A stretch of DNA of 64,000 nucleotides. Origin: Pelomonas sp. Root1444. Its GTDB lineage: Bacteria; Pseudomonadota; Gammaproteobacteria; Burkholderiales; Burkholderiaceae_C. A program made the position numbers and the translations under genes. The notes under the pieces are model-generated. The model was given only the letters and a program-made list of their open reading frames with translations, was not told the origin of the DNA and did no database searches. The stretch lies in contig NZ_LMFP01000013.1 of assembly GCF_001426885.1 (NCBI RefSeq), forward strand, positions 1-64,000, given 5' to 3'. This document shows, one piece after another, positions 34,391-43,095 of the stretch (position 1 is its first letter; the number at the start of each line of letters is the position of its first letter).

Positions 34391-37174
34391 CTACAGCGCC
34401 TTCAGCAGCGCGTCGACTTCCTTCTGCTGCGCGAACTTGTTGCCGAGCCGGGCCAGGCTCTCCAGCTCCGCCTTGGCGGCCGCCTTGTCGCCGGACTGGA
34501 TGAGGATCTGCGCGAGGTTGAACTTGTAGCCCGGCTGGTCGGGCTGGTCGTTGACGAGCTGGCGCTGCAGACTGATGGCCTTGCCGAAGTCCTTCTCGTT
34601 GGCCAGCACGGTGGCGTAGGTGTCGCGCAGCGCGGCGTCGTCGGGCTTGAGCTTGAGGCCGCGCTCGGCCAGCTCGCGCGCGCCGGGCCGGCCGGACTTG
34701 CTGCGCAGCCAGGCGACGTTGTTGATCAGCGGCACCGCATCGGGGTTGCGCTTGAGCAGCGCCTCGTAGCGGCTCAGCGCGCCTTCGGCATCGCCGCGCG
34801 CGAGCAGCACATCGGCCGTGGCGGCGGCGAAGCCGGCGTCCTGCGGATGCGAGGCCTGCCACTGCGCCTCGAAGGCCAGCGCCTCATCGCGCTTCCTGGC
34901 CGACAGCAGCAGCGCGAACAGCCGCGGCGCGGCGTCGCCCGGGTCGCGCAGCGTGGTGGCCTTGCGCAGCAGCGCGATGGCCGGCTCCAGCCGCTGCTTG
35001 CCCAGCTCGATATCGGCCTCCGCGACGAGCGCGTAGGCCTCCTGCGGGTACTTCTTCTGGCGCTCGCGCAGGGCGGCCTGGGCTTCGTCCACACGGCCCT
35101 GGCGCACGGCGAGCTGGATCAGCAGCCGCTGGGCCATGGCGGAGCCGGGCTCGGCCTCCAATGCCCGCTTGACCTCGCGCTCCGCACCGGCGTAGTCCTT
35201 GTCCATGAAGCGCAGCTGCGCCTGGCCCAGCCAGCCGTGCGCGCGTGCCGGCGCCAGCGCGGTCAGCCGTGCATAGGTCTTGCCGGCCTGGGCCTTGTCG
35301 CCGGCCGCCAGCTGGGTGCGCGCCAGCCGCTCCAGCAGGTCGGGGTTCAGCGGCAGCGCGGCCGAGGCCTCCTGCGCGGCCTGTGCGGCCTTGGCGGTCT
35401 CGCCGTGGCGCAGCAGGTGGTCGATCAGCGCCAGGCGCAGGCCGGCCTCGCCGGGCTCCTCGCGCACGCCGGTGCTCAGCACCTCGGTGATGCGTTCGGC
35501 CGGCGCCTTGGTCTGCAGCAGCAGCTCGGCCAGCGCCAGGCGGGCCTGCGGCACGTGCTTCTGGTTGGCGATGAAGCCGTCCAGGCGCTTGACGGCGGCG
35601 TCGCCGCGGCTGGCTTGCATGTCGATGGCCACCAGCCCCAGCACGGCCGGCAGGTAGCCGGCATCGGTCTTCAGCGCGGCCTCGAACGCGGCCTGCGCCG
35701 CGGCCGTGTCCTTGCGCACCAGCTGGATGCGGCCGCGCAGGCCGTCCGGCACCGGGCTGTCCTTCATCTTGGGTGCCAGCTTGTCCAACGCGGCCAGCGC
35801 GCCGGCAAGGTCCTGGCGGCGCATCAGCGCATTGACCAGCATCAGGTCGTAGTTGCTGCCGCTGTCCTTGGCGGCCAGCTCGCGCAGCTGCCCCAGCGCC
35901 GCATCGGCCTTGGCACGGCCACCGCCGCCGGGCGAGACGGTGTCGCGCGCAATGGCCGACAGCGCCAGCGCGGCCTGGGTCTTGCTGTCATCGGGGCGCA
36001 GCTTGGCGGCCGCGCCGAAGGCCTGGTCGGCGCCTTCGAAATTACCCAGCATCAGCTGCGCCTTGCCGGCCAGCAGCAGCGTCTCGGCGTCGGCCTTGCC
36101 GCTGTCCAGCAGCGGGCGCAGCGTCTCCAGCGTCTTGCCCGGCGCACGGCGCTGCAGTTGCAGGCTGGCGAACTGGCGGCGCAGCGACGGGTCCTCCGGC
36201 GCCAGCTTGAGGGCCTGGTTGAGCAGGTTCTCCGCGTCGGCCAGTTCGCCCAGCTGCTGGTGCGCGCCGGCGGCCAGGCGCAGCAGCGGCAGGTAGTTGG
36301 GCATGGCCTTGAGCAGCGGCAGCGCCAGCTCGCGGGCCTTGGCCGCGTCGTTCCTGGCCAGCGCGAGCTGGGCCTGCAGGAAGCGCCCCTGCGGCCGCTT
36401 GGCCACCGCCGGGGGCATCCCGTCGACGAGCTTGGCCGCCGCGTCCACCTGCTGGCGGCTGAATGCCAGGCGCACGAGCAGCGATCGGGCTTCATAGCTG
36501 TTCGGGTCCAGCGCCAGCACCTGCGCCAGCAGCGGCTCGGCGTCCTCCGACTTGCCGCGCGACAGCAGCAACTCGGCCTTCAGCTGCAGCGCCTTGGTGG
36601 ACCGCGGCGCACGCAGCAGCAACTCGTCCAGCGCCGCGAGCGCCTCATCGGCGAAGCCGGCGGCGAGCTTGGTGCGCGCGCTGACGATGGCGGCTGGTTC
36701 GGACTCCGGTGCCAGCTGCAGCGCGCGGGTGGACGCGGCCTTGGCCTCCATCAGGTTGCCCTGTGCCAGGAAGGCCATGGCCAGGTGCTGCTGCAGCGTC
36801 GACATGGCCTGCGGGTCGGCCAGGCTCTGGTCCGCGAACTCGCTGATCAGCTTGCGCGACTGGCCGGAGTTCAGCAGCGTATGCGCCAGCAGCGGCGCCA
36901 GCTCGTCGCGCGGCGCGCCCAGTTCCCACGCGCGGCGCAGTTCGATCTCGGCACCGGCCAGGTCGCCGGCCTCCAGCAGCGCCTTGCCGAGCAGGTGACG
37001 GCCCTGGGGGTTGTCGGGATTCTTCTGCAGCAGGTTCTTCAGCTCGATGACCGCGCCGGCCGCATCCTTTTGCTCCATGCGCTTGTGTGCCGCGGCGAGC
37101 AGCTCCTGCTCCGAGCGTTGGCCGCAGGCGGCCAGAGCGGCGGTCAGGATGAGGGCGATGGCGCGCGTTTTCAT
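34391..37174 (-). CDS. prsT: PEP-CTERM system TPR-repeat lipoprotein PrsT
   Basis: A 927-aa outer-periplasm lipoprotein: signal peptide ends in LAAC (Cys17) followed by GQRSEQELL. The rest is a continuous TPR superhelix of roughly 20 repeats, such as GAVIELKNLLQKNPDNPQGR and KAQAGKTYARLTALAPARAH. Length and layout match PrsT, which accompanies PEP-CTERM/exosortase polysaccharide clusters. No exosortase, glycosyltransferase or PEP-CTERM protein is in the window, so this copy is detached. ATG 37174 begins the signal peptide; the gene converges on dadA and is divergent from the Hsp70-like gene. Confidence 0.9.
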   Translation of the reverse strand: MKTRAIALILTAALAACGQRSEQELLAAAHKRMEQKDAAGAVIELKNLLQKNPDNPQGRHLLGKALLEAGDLAGAEIELRRAWELGAPRDELAPLLAHTLLNSGQSRKLISEFADQSLADPQAMSTLQQHLAMAFLAQGNLMEAKAASTRALQLAPESEPAAIVSARTKLAAGFADEALAALDELLLRAPRSTKALQLKAELLLSRGKSEDAEPLLAQVLALDPNSYEARSLLVRLAFSRQQVDAAAKLVDGMPPAVAKRPQGRFLQAQLALARNDAAKARELALPLLKAMPNYLPLLRLAAGAHQQLGELADAENLLNQALKLAPEDPSLRRQFASLQLQRRAPGKTLETLRPLLDSGKADAETLLLAGKAQLMLGNFEGADQAFGAAAKLRPDDSKTQAALALSAIARDTVSPGGGGRAKADAALGQLRELAAKDSGSNYDLMLVNALMRRQDLAGALAALDKLAPKMKDSPVPDGLRGRIQLVRKDTAAAQAAFEAALKTDAGYLPAVLGLVAIDMQASRGDAAVKRLDGFIANQKHVPQARLALAELLLQTKAPAERITEVLSTGVREEPGEAGLRLALIDHLLRHGETAKAAQAAQEASAALPLNPDLLERLARTQLAAGDKAQAGKTYARLTALAPARAHGWLGQAQLRFMDKDYAGAEREVKRALEAEPGSAMAQRLLIQLAVRQGRVDEAQAALRERQKKYPQEAYALVAEADIELGKQRLEPAIALLRKATTLRDPGDAAPRLFALLLSARKRDEALAFEAQWQASHPQDAGFAAATADVLLARGDAEGALSRYEALLKRNPDAVPLINNVAWLRSKSGRPGARELAERGLKLKPDDAALRDTYATVLANEKDFGKAISLQRQLVNDQPDQPGYKFNLAQILIQSGDKAAAKAELESLARLGNKFAQQKEVDALLKAL

Positions 37175-37266
37175 GGGGTCTCCTTGTCGGCGCGGATTGT
37201 GTTCCTAGAATGCGCGCCCCTTCTCAGGGCTGGCCCGTGGGCCGGCCATAGGACACGAAACGCGCC

Positions 37267-38538
37267 ATGAATGCCGCACCCCGCTTTTGCGCCATCGACT
37301 TCGGCACGTCCAACTCGGCGGTCGCCGTGCCTGATGCAGGCACGATGCGCCTGATCGAACTCGAACCCGGTCAGCGCACCATGCCGACCGCCGTCTTCTA
37401 TTTCGCCGAAGGCCGGCACGACGCCGACGGCCCGCCGCGCGCCTTCGGCCGCGCCGCCGTCGCGGCCTATGTGGACGGCCACGACGGCCGGCTGATGCGC
37501 TCGATGAAGAGCATCCTCGGCTCGCCGCTGATCGCGCAGACCACCGACGTCGGCGGCGGCCGCGGTGCGAAGTACTCGGACATCGTCGCCGGCTACCTGA
37601 AGCGCCTGCGCCGCCTGGCCGGCGAGCCGCCGCGGGCCGTGCTGGGCCGGCCGGTGTTCTTCGTCGACGGCGAGCCCGAGCGCGATGCCGCCGCGCAGAC
37701 GCAGCTGGAGGCCTGCGCCCGCGCCGTCGGCTTCGAGGAGGTGCATTTCCAATACGAGCCCATCGCCGCGGCGTTCGACTTCGAGCAGCGGGCCACGCGC
37801 GAGCAGATCGTGCTGGTGGCCGACATCGGCGGCGGCACGAGCGACTTCTCGCTGGTGCGCGTCGGCCCCGAGCGCATGCAGCGCCTGGCGCGCCGCGACG
37901 ACATCCTGGCCAGCCACGGCGTGCACATCGCCGGCACCGACTTCGACCGCCACATCGAGCTGGCCGGCCTGCTGCCCGAATTCGGCTACCGGGCGCTCGG
38001 GCCCACCGGCCGCGAGGTGCCCAGCGGCATCTACTTCGACCTGGGCACCTGGCACCTCATCAACACCTGCTACGCGCCGCTGCGCGTGGCCGAGTGGCGC
38101 GGCATGAAGAGCTGGTTCAACGACGTGCGCCAGCATGCGCGGCTGATGACGGTGCTGGAGGAACGCCTGGGCCACGAACTGGCCGCGCGCGCCGAGGGCG
38201 CCAAGATCGCCGTCTCGGGCGGCGCCGACACGACGGTGGACCTCAGCCATGTCGAGCGCGGCCTGGTGCTGCCGCTGAGCGAACGGCTGGCGGTGGACGC
38301 GCTGCGCGCCGATCTCGACCGCATCATCGCCACCGCCCATGAGACCGTGGCCCTGGCGGGCCTGAAGGCCGACCAGGTCGATGCGCTCTACTTCACCGGC
38401 GGCTCGACCGGGCTGCGCCTGCTGGTGGACGGCATGGCCGCCGGCTTCCCGCAGGCGGCGCGCGTCACCGGCGACCGCTTTGCCTCGGTCGCGACCGGCC
38501 TGGGCCTGCACGCCCAGCGGCTTTTTGCTGCGGCTTGA
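37267..38538 (+). CDS. Hsp70 family protein (YegD-like)
   Basis: A 423-aa ATPase of the actin/Hsp70 superfamily. The phosphate-1 loop is CAIDFGTSNSAVAVPD, phosphate-2 is VADIGGGTSDFSLVRV, and adenosine region is LYFTGGSTGLRLLVDG. EPIAAAFDFE is the conserved connector. It lacks the Hsp70 substrate-binding domain, as in YegD, so its client mechanism is unclear. It starts 93 bp from the divergent prsT, and its last 74 bp overlap the UPF0149 gene on the other strand. Confidence 0.9.
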   Translation: MNAAPRFCAIDFGTSNSAVAVPDAGTMRLIELEPGQRTMPTAVFYFAEGRHDADGPPRAFGRAAVAAYVDGHDGRLMRSMKSILGSPLIAQTTDVGGGRGAKYSDIVAGYLKRLRRLAGEPPRAVLGRPVFFVDGEPERDAAAQTQLEACARAVGFEEVHFQYEPIAAAFDFEQRATREQIVLVADIGGGTSDFSLVRVGPERMQRLARRDDILASHGVHIAGTDFDRHIELAGLLPEFGYRALGPTGREVPSGIYFDLGTWHLINTCYAPLRVAEWRGMKSWFNDVRQHARLMTVLEERLGHELAARAEGAKIAVSGGADTTVDLSHVERGLVLPLSERLAVDALRADLDRIIATAHETVALAGLKADQVDALYFTGGSTGLRLLVDGMAAGFPQAARVTGDRFASVATGLGLHAQRLFAAA

Positions 38539-39187
38539 GCGGGCGCGAAACGTCCGCCAGCATCAGCACCGCGCTGACCAGCCCCTCGACCGCCTGTTCC
38601 AGATCGGCCGGCGGCTCCAGCGCCTCGATCTCCTCCAGCAGCGTGTCGGCGTCTTCCAGGTCGTCCGGGTCCAGGTGCAGGTAGATCGCGGCCAGCGGCT
38701 CCAGCAGCGGCTCCTCGGGCAGCTTCATCAGCGCCGGATGGGCGTCCAGCGCGTGCGCAAAGCCGGCCACCCAGGGCAGCACGGTCTCGCTGGGGCTGGC
38801 GTCCTCGTCGAGCTCGAACACCCAGGGGTCGAACCACTGGCGGCCGACGATGGCGAGGTTGAGTTCCTTGTGGCGGCGGCGCAGCAGCGCGATCAGCTCG
38901 TCGTTGATGCGCGCCGGCATGGGCCGGCCGCCGGCCGCTGGGCCGCTCCCGAGGCCGGCAGCGCCCCCCTGGGGGGTTGGGGGCTCATGGTTCGTGTCGA
39001 AGATGGGCGGCAGCCAGCGCTCCAGCGGCACGGCCTCGGGCTGCAGCAGAACGCCGCACAGGTAGCCGTCCACCATGCTGACGTCCAGCGGCTCCAGCGG
39101 CGCCGGCAGCGCATCGAGCAGCGCCTGCAGGCGCTCCAGGTCGGCTTCGGACAGGGCTTCGGTGGCGCGGTGCAAGGGGGCGGTCAT
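38465..39187 (-). CDS. UPF0149 family protein with a repeat-derived insert
   Basis: A 240-aa member of the UPF0149/YgfB-YecA family: LSEADLERLQALLDALPAPL, SMVDGYLCGVLLQPEAVPLE, and WLPPIFD. Between WLPPIFDTN and the family segment GRPMPARINDELIALLRRR lies an insert of about 20 residues rich in Gly, Ala and Pro (PPTPQGGAAGLGSGP). Its DNA, about 38925-38990, is GC-rich inverted-repeat sequence. The basic C-terminal tail (PGRSRPRQSGRR) overlaps Hsp70 antisense and is unlike the family. ATG 39187 was chosen by family start. Function unknown; no SEC-C zinc tail is present. Confidence 0.8.
   Translation of the reverse strand: MTAPLHRATEALSEADLERLQALLDALPAPLEPLDVSMVDGYLCGVLLQPEAVPLERWLPPIFDTNHEPPTPQGGAAGLGSGPAAGGRPMPARINDELIALLRRRHKELNLAIVGRQWFDPWVFELDEDASPSETVLPWVAGFAHALDAHPALMKLPEEPLLEPLAAIYLHLDPDDLEDADTLLEEIEALEPPADLEQAVEGLVSAVLMLADVSRPLKPQQKAAGRAGPGRSRPRQSGRR
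38925..38990. repeat. GC-rich repeat-like insert inside the UPF0149 gene
   Basis: The segment contains CCCCCCTGGGGGG (38964-38976 area) and GCCGGCCGCCGGCCGC, able to form hairpins, and encodes a Gly/Ala/Pro stretch absent from the family core. It keeps the reading frame. It resembles a mobile REP-like element, but other copies were not identified. Confidence 0.5.
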
Positions 39188-39235
39188 GACGGGATTATCG
39201 GCAGCCGCCAGTGAATATTGCCTGCACACGCCCCG

Positions 39236-39321
39236 GAGGCACGGCCTAAAGTGCCTCTTCCCAACGACGCCCCCACCCGGGGGCTTCCAGGCCCGGCAGC
39301 TTGCTGACCGGGTCTTTTTTT
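39236..39321 (+). ncRNA. Candidate small RNA or leader: three hairpins ending in a T7 run
   Basis: On the plus strand GAGGCAC/GTGCCTC (39236-39257) is a 7-bp hairpin, CCCCC/GGGGG (39270-39283) a second, and CCCGGCAGC/GCTGACCGGG (39292-39312) a third followed by TCTTTTTTT. No plus-strand gene ends nearby except the Hsp70-like one 700 bp away, so a short transcript may start here. No known RNA family is recognised. Confidence 0.35.
39292..39321 (+). terminator. Rho-independent terminator upstream of the MHYT-GGDEF-EAL gene
   Basis: The stem CCCGG/CCGGG with inner CAGC/GCTG and one bulge (39292-39312) is followed by T, C and seven Ts (39315-39321). It points along the plus strand and lies 78 bp before the next start codon, so it could end a leader transcript or an attenuated mRNA. 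Confidence 0.65.
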
Positions 39322-39398
39322 GTGTCGGGCGTCATCCCTTCACGGGCCTGCCGTTTGCGCCACGCCGCAAACCCCGCTTGCGCTTCGATACTGACGGC

Positions 39399-41564
39399 AT
39401 GCCCGCCGACCTCGCGCTGCGCTTCGATCCCGCGGTCGTCGTGCTGTCCTACCTCACCGCCGTTTTCGCGTCCTATGTGGCGCTCGACCTGGCCCAGCGC
39501 GTGCGCACGCCCGACCGGGCGGTGGCGCGCAGCTGGTGGATCGCCGGCTCGCTGTCCATGGGCACGGGCATCTGGGCCATGCACTTCGTCGGCATGCTGG
39601 CGCTGAAGCTGCCGTTCGCCGCCGGCTACGACACCGGCATCACGCTGCTGAGCTGGCTGGCCGCCGTGGGCGCATCGGCGATCGCGCTGCGCGTGGCGGC
39701 CCAGGACCGGCTGACACCGACGCGCCTGGCCGTCGGCGCCGTCAGCATGGGCGCGGGCATCTGCGCCATGCACTACACCGGCATGGCCGCGCTGGTGTTG
39801 GCGCCGGGCGTTCGCTGGCGCTGGGACCTGGTGGCCGCCTCGGCCGCGGTGGCCGCCGGCGCGGCGGCGGCGGCGCTGTACATCTTCTTCTGGCTGCGCC
39901 GGCTGCCGCGCGCCTGGGCGCGCTGGGGCCAGCTCGCGGCCGCCCTCGTCATGGGCGCGGCCGTCGCGGGCATGCACTACACCGGCATGGCGGCCGCCGG
40001 CATCGACGCCGCGTCGGTCTGCCTGAGCGCCGATGCGCTGCGCGGCGACAACCTCGGCACCCTGGTCGCCGGCGCCACCTTCGCGCTGCTGCTGCTGACG
40101 CTGTTCACCTCGGCGCTGGACGCGCGCGGCGAGCGTCGCAGCAGCCGGCTGCAGCAGTCGTTGCACGCCGCCACGACGGAGCTGCATGAGATCGCGCTGC
40201 GCGACGCGCTGACCGGCCTGGCCAACCGTCAGCTGCTGAACGACCGCCTGCAGCACGCCGCCGCGCGCGGCCAGCGCGACGGCAGCCGCCTGGCGCTGCT
40301 GACGGTCAACCTGGACGGCTTCAAGCCCATCAACGACAGCTTCGGCCTGGCCGCCGGCGACGAGGTGCTGCGCGAGGCCGCCCGCCGCCTGCAAGGCCTG
40401 GCGCGCGGCCACGACACGCTGGCGCGGCTGGCCGCGGACGAGTTCGTGCTGCTGCTGGAGGGCGAGGCCGCCGATGCCACGCTGGCGCAGATCGCCCAGC
40501 GCCTGCTGGACGCGCTGGCCGAGCCCATGCACGGCGTGCCCGGTGCCGCCAACCAGCCGCTGCGCCTGTCGGCCTCGATCGGCATCGCGCTGTACGGCGG
40601 CGAGGGCCCCGGCGAGGTCTTGATCGCCCAGGCCGATTCCGCGGCGCAGTCGGTCAAGCGCGCCGGCGGCAACGGCTTCGCCTTCTTCGAGGCCCACATG
40701 CAGGCCGGCGTGCGCGAGCAGGTGGAGCTGGCCCACGACCTGCGCGCCGCCCTGGCTCGCGAGCCCGGCAGCGGGCGGCTGGCCCTGCACTACCAACCCA
40801 AGGTGGCCACCGCGGAGGGCGAGGTCGCCGGCGTCGAGGCGCTGCTGCGCTGGCAGCACCCGCGGCGCGGCGCGGTCGGCCCGGGCGTCTTCATCCCGGT
40901 GGCCGAGCGCTTCGGCCTCATCGTGCCGCTGGGCGACTGGGTCATCAAGGAGTCGTGCCGCCAGCTGGCCGCCTGGCGCGACGAAGGGCTGCAGATGCGC
41001 GTGGCCGTCAACCTGTCGGTGCAGCAGCTGCGCCAGCCCGACGCGCTGGTGCGGCGCTTCGAGGAGGCCATCGCCGCGCACGGCGTCGACGCCCGCCAGC
41101 TGACCTGCGAGATCACCGAATCCGTCGCGATGGACGACGCCGCGGCCACCGAGCGCGCGCTGCAGCGCCTGGCCACGCTGGGCCTGTCGCTGTCCATCGA
41201 CGACTTCGGCACCGGCTACTCCAGCCTGGCCTACCTGCGCCGCCTGCCGGTGTCGCAGCTGAAGATCGACCGCAGCTTCATCCAGGACTTGGAGACCAGC
41301 GCCGACGCCCGCGCCATCGTCAAGGCCGTCATCGAGCTGGCCCATGCGCTGAGCCTGCAGGTGGTGGCCGAAGGCGTCGAGACCGAAGGGCAGGCCGAGG
41401 TGCTGCGCGGCAAGCGTTGCGACAAGCTGCAGGGCTTCCTGTTCGCGCGGCCCATGCCGGCCGAGGCGCTGACCCGCTGGGCCCGCGGCCATGACGCCGC
41501 CAACTCCCAGCTGCGCTTCAGCTCGTCCGTCTACGGTTGGCTTGAAACGGGCGCGGGCGTTTAG
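39399..41564 (+). CDS. MHYT sensor with degenerate GGDEF and active-type EAL domains
   Basis: A 721-aa membrane c-di-GMP protein. The MHYT domain (residues 1-240) has the repeated motifs AMHFVGM, AMHYTGM and GMHYTGM across about six or seven helices and may bind a diatomic gas or copper. The GGDEF domain reads RLAADEFVLLLEG, so the signature is AADEF and cyclase activity is probably lost. The EAL domain keeps VEALLRWQHP, ITESVAMDD, DDFGTGYSSL and QLKIDRSFI, so phosphodiesterase activity is likely. ATG 39399 gives a family-like start; the open frame upstream is noise across the terminator. It converges on gshA with a 4-base overlap. Confidence 0.92.
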   Translation: MPADLALRFDPAVVVLSYLTAVFASYVALDLAQRVRTPDRAVARSWWIAGSLSMGTGIWAMHFVGMLALKLPFAAGYDTGITLLSWLAAVGASAIALRVAAQDRLTPTRLAVGAVSMGAGICAMHYTGMAALVLAPGVRWRWDLVAASAAVAAGAAAAALYIFFWLRRLPRAWARWGQLAAALVMGAAVAGMHYTGMAAAGIDAASVCLSADALRGDNLGTLVAGATFALLLLTLFTSALDARGERRSSRLQQSLHAATTELHEIALRDALTGLANRQLLNDRLQHAAARGQRDGSRLALLTVNLDGFKPINDSFGLAAGDEVLREAARRLQGLARGHDTLARLAADEFVLLLEGEAADATLAQIAQRLLDALAEPMHGVPGAANQPLRLSASIGIALYGGEGPGEVLIAQADSAAQSVKRAGGNGFAFFEAHMQAGVREQVELAHDLRAALAREPGSGRLALHYQPKVATAEGEVAGVEALLRWQHPRRGAVGPGVFIPVAERFGLIVPLGDWVIKESCRQLAAWRDEGLQMRVAVNLSVQQLRQPDALVRRFEEAIAAHGVDARQLTCEITESVAMDDAAATERALQRLATLGLSLSIDDFGTGYSSLAYLRRLPVSQLKIDRSFIQDLETSADARAIVKAVIELAHALSLQVVAEGVETEGQAEVLRGKRCDKLQGFLFARPMPAEALTRWARGHDAANSQLRFSSSVYGWLETGAGV

Positions 41565-43054
41565 ACCTTCATCCGCTCCGGCGCGACGTAATGGCGCCGG
41601 AACTCCTCGAAGTCCATCGTGTCCGCCGCTTCGATGCGGGCCTGCTCGGCCAGTGACTCGGCGGCCAGCTTCTCGAAGCGGCGCTGCAGTTCATCCGGGA
41701 AAGGCAGGGCCAGCAGCGCCGCGCGGGTCGCGTCGCTCTGGTGGCGGATGAAGCCGACGTGGCTGTTGTCGAAGTCCTGCGCCATGACGGCCAGCACGCG
41801 CGCCGACGGGCACAGCTCGGGATGCTTCAAACGCTCGGCCACGCGCTTGAGCGCCGCGCGGTAGGCGTTGCCGCCATGAGCTGCGTCCAGCGCCTCGGCG
41901 TGGGCCGCGCAGCCGGCCAGGATCTCGCCGGCCCAGTCCTGCAGGCTGCGCTCGCCGCCCTGCCAGTGCTCCAGCACCAGCCCCGGCTCGCGGCCGCGCG
42001 CGGCGACGCGGTGCTGGTTGCGCGCGTTCGCAGCGATCTCGTCCGGCGTGTCATCGGGGCTGTCGCTCTTCAGGCAGTGCAGCAGGAAGGCGTCCAGCAC
42101 GCGGATGGCGTCGGCGCCGATGCCGACCGGCTCGAAGGGGTCCAGGTCCATCAGCCGCACCTCGATGTACTCGACGCCGCGCTCGCGCAGCGCATGCAGC
42201 GGGCGCTCGCCGGAGCGGATCACGCGCTTGGCGCGGATGGTGCTGTAGAACTCGTTCTCGATCTGCAGCAGGCTGGTGGACAGCTGGTTGTAGTCGCCGC
42301 CGGGCGTCTGCACGCCGATGGCCTCGTACGCCGGATAGGGCTGGCTCAGCGCGGCCTGCAGCGACGCGGCGTAGCTCTCCAGGCAGTTGTAGCTGACGGC
42401 GATGCTGGCCTGCGCGTCGCTCTGGTAGCCCAGGCGCCCCATGCGCAGCGAGGTGGCATGCGGCAGGTACAGGCTGTGCTCGGACAACCGCTCCAGGCCG
42501 TGCTCGCGGCCGTGCACGAAGCTGTCGCACAGCGCCGGGCTGGCACCGAACAGGTACAGCAGCAGCCAGCCTTCGCGGCGGAAATTGCGGATGGCGCCGA
42601 AGTAGCCCTCGGTCGACACGCCGGGCAGCGACCAGTTGTAGTGGATGCCCGAGATCGTCTGCATGCGCCGGCCGTAGCGCTGGCCCAGGCCCATGCGGTA
42701 GACGCTCTTGGCGCGGCCGACGTTGCTGGAGCCGTAGCGGCCGATGGGGATGGTCTCGTCGGTCGGCAGGCCGCAGGGCATGGAGCTGACCCACAGCCGC
42801 TCGTCGGCCAGCGCGCGATACACGGCCTGGTGGATCTCGGTCAGCTCGCCAAGGACGGCGTCCACGCCGGCATGCACGCCGGTGATCAGTTCCAGCTGCG
42901 ACTCGCTGTAGTCGGTCGTGATGTGCGGGTGCGTCAGCGCGGAGCCGAGGGCGATGGGATGCGGCGTCAGCGCCAGCCCGCCACCGGGCAGGGCGCGCAG
43001 GCTTTCCTTCTCGATGCCCCGGCGGATGCCGAGCAATGTCTCTTTGTCGTCCAT
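41561..43054 (-). CDS. gshA: Glutamate--cysteine ligase
   Basis: ATP-dependent formation of gamma-glutamylcysteine, the first step of glutathione synthesis. The 497-aa protein is of the E. coli GshA type: LGIRRGIEKESLRALPGG, TDYSESQLELITGVH, SSMPCGLPTDETIPIGRYG, TISGIHYNWSLPG, and YIEVRLMDLDPFEPVGI. ATG 43054 starts with MDDKETLLGI and has no strong Shine-Dalgarno sequence. It is the last gene of a minus-strand run after sulP (41-bp gap), possibly on one transcript; it may be coupled to sulphur supply if the SulP protein carries sulphate (inference). Confidence 0.94.
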   Translation of the reverse strand: MDDKETLLGIRRGIEKESLRALPGGGLALTPHPIALGSALTHPHITTDYSESQLELITGVHAGVDAVLGELTEIHQAVYRALADERLWVSSMPCGLPTDETIPIGRYGSSNVGRAKSVYRMGLGQRYGRRMQTISGIHYNWSLPGVSTEGYFGAIRNFRREGWLLLYLFGASPALCDSFVHGREHGLERLSEHSLYLPHATSLRMGRLGYQSDAQASIAVSYNCLESYAASLQAALSQPYPAYEAIGVQTPGGDYNQLSTSLLQIENEFYSTIRAKRVIRSGERPLHALRERGVEYIEVRLMDLDPFEPVGIGADAIRVLDAFLLHCLKSDSPDDTPDEIAANARNQHRVAARGREPGLVLEHWQGGERSLQDWAGEILAGCAAHAEALDAAHGGNAYRAALKRVAERLKHPELCPSARVLAVMAQDFDNSHVGFIRHQSDATRAALLALPFPDELQRRFEKLAAESLAEQARIEAADTMDFEEFRRHYVAPERMKV

Positions 43055-43095
43055 GGCGGTTGGGCAGCAGGGCGCGACACGGTAGCAGATGCCGG

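Noticed and set aside
39246..41492. Long minus-strand open frame (748 codons) antisense to the MHYT-GGDEF-EAL gene
   Set aside because: Low-complexity composition and full overlap with a well-supported gene.
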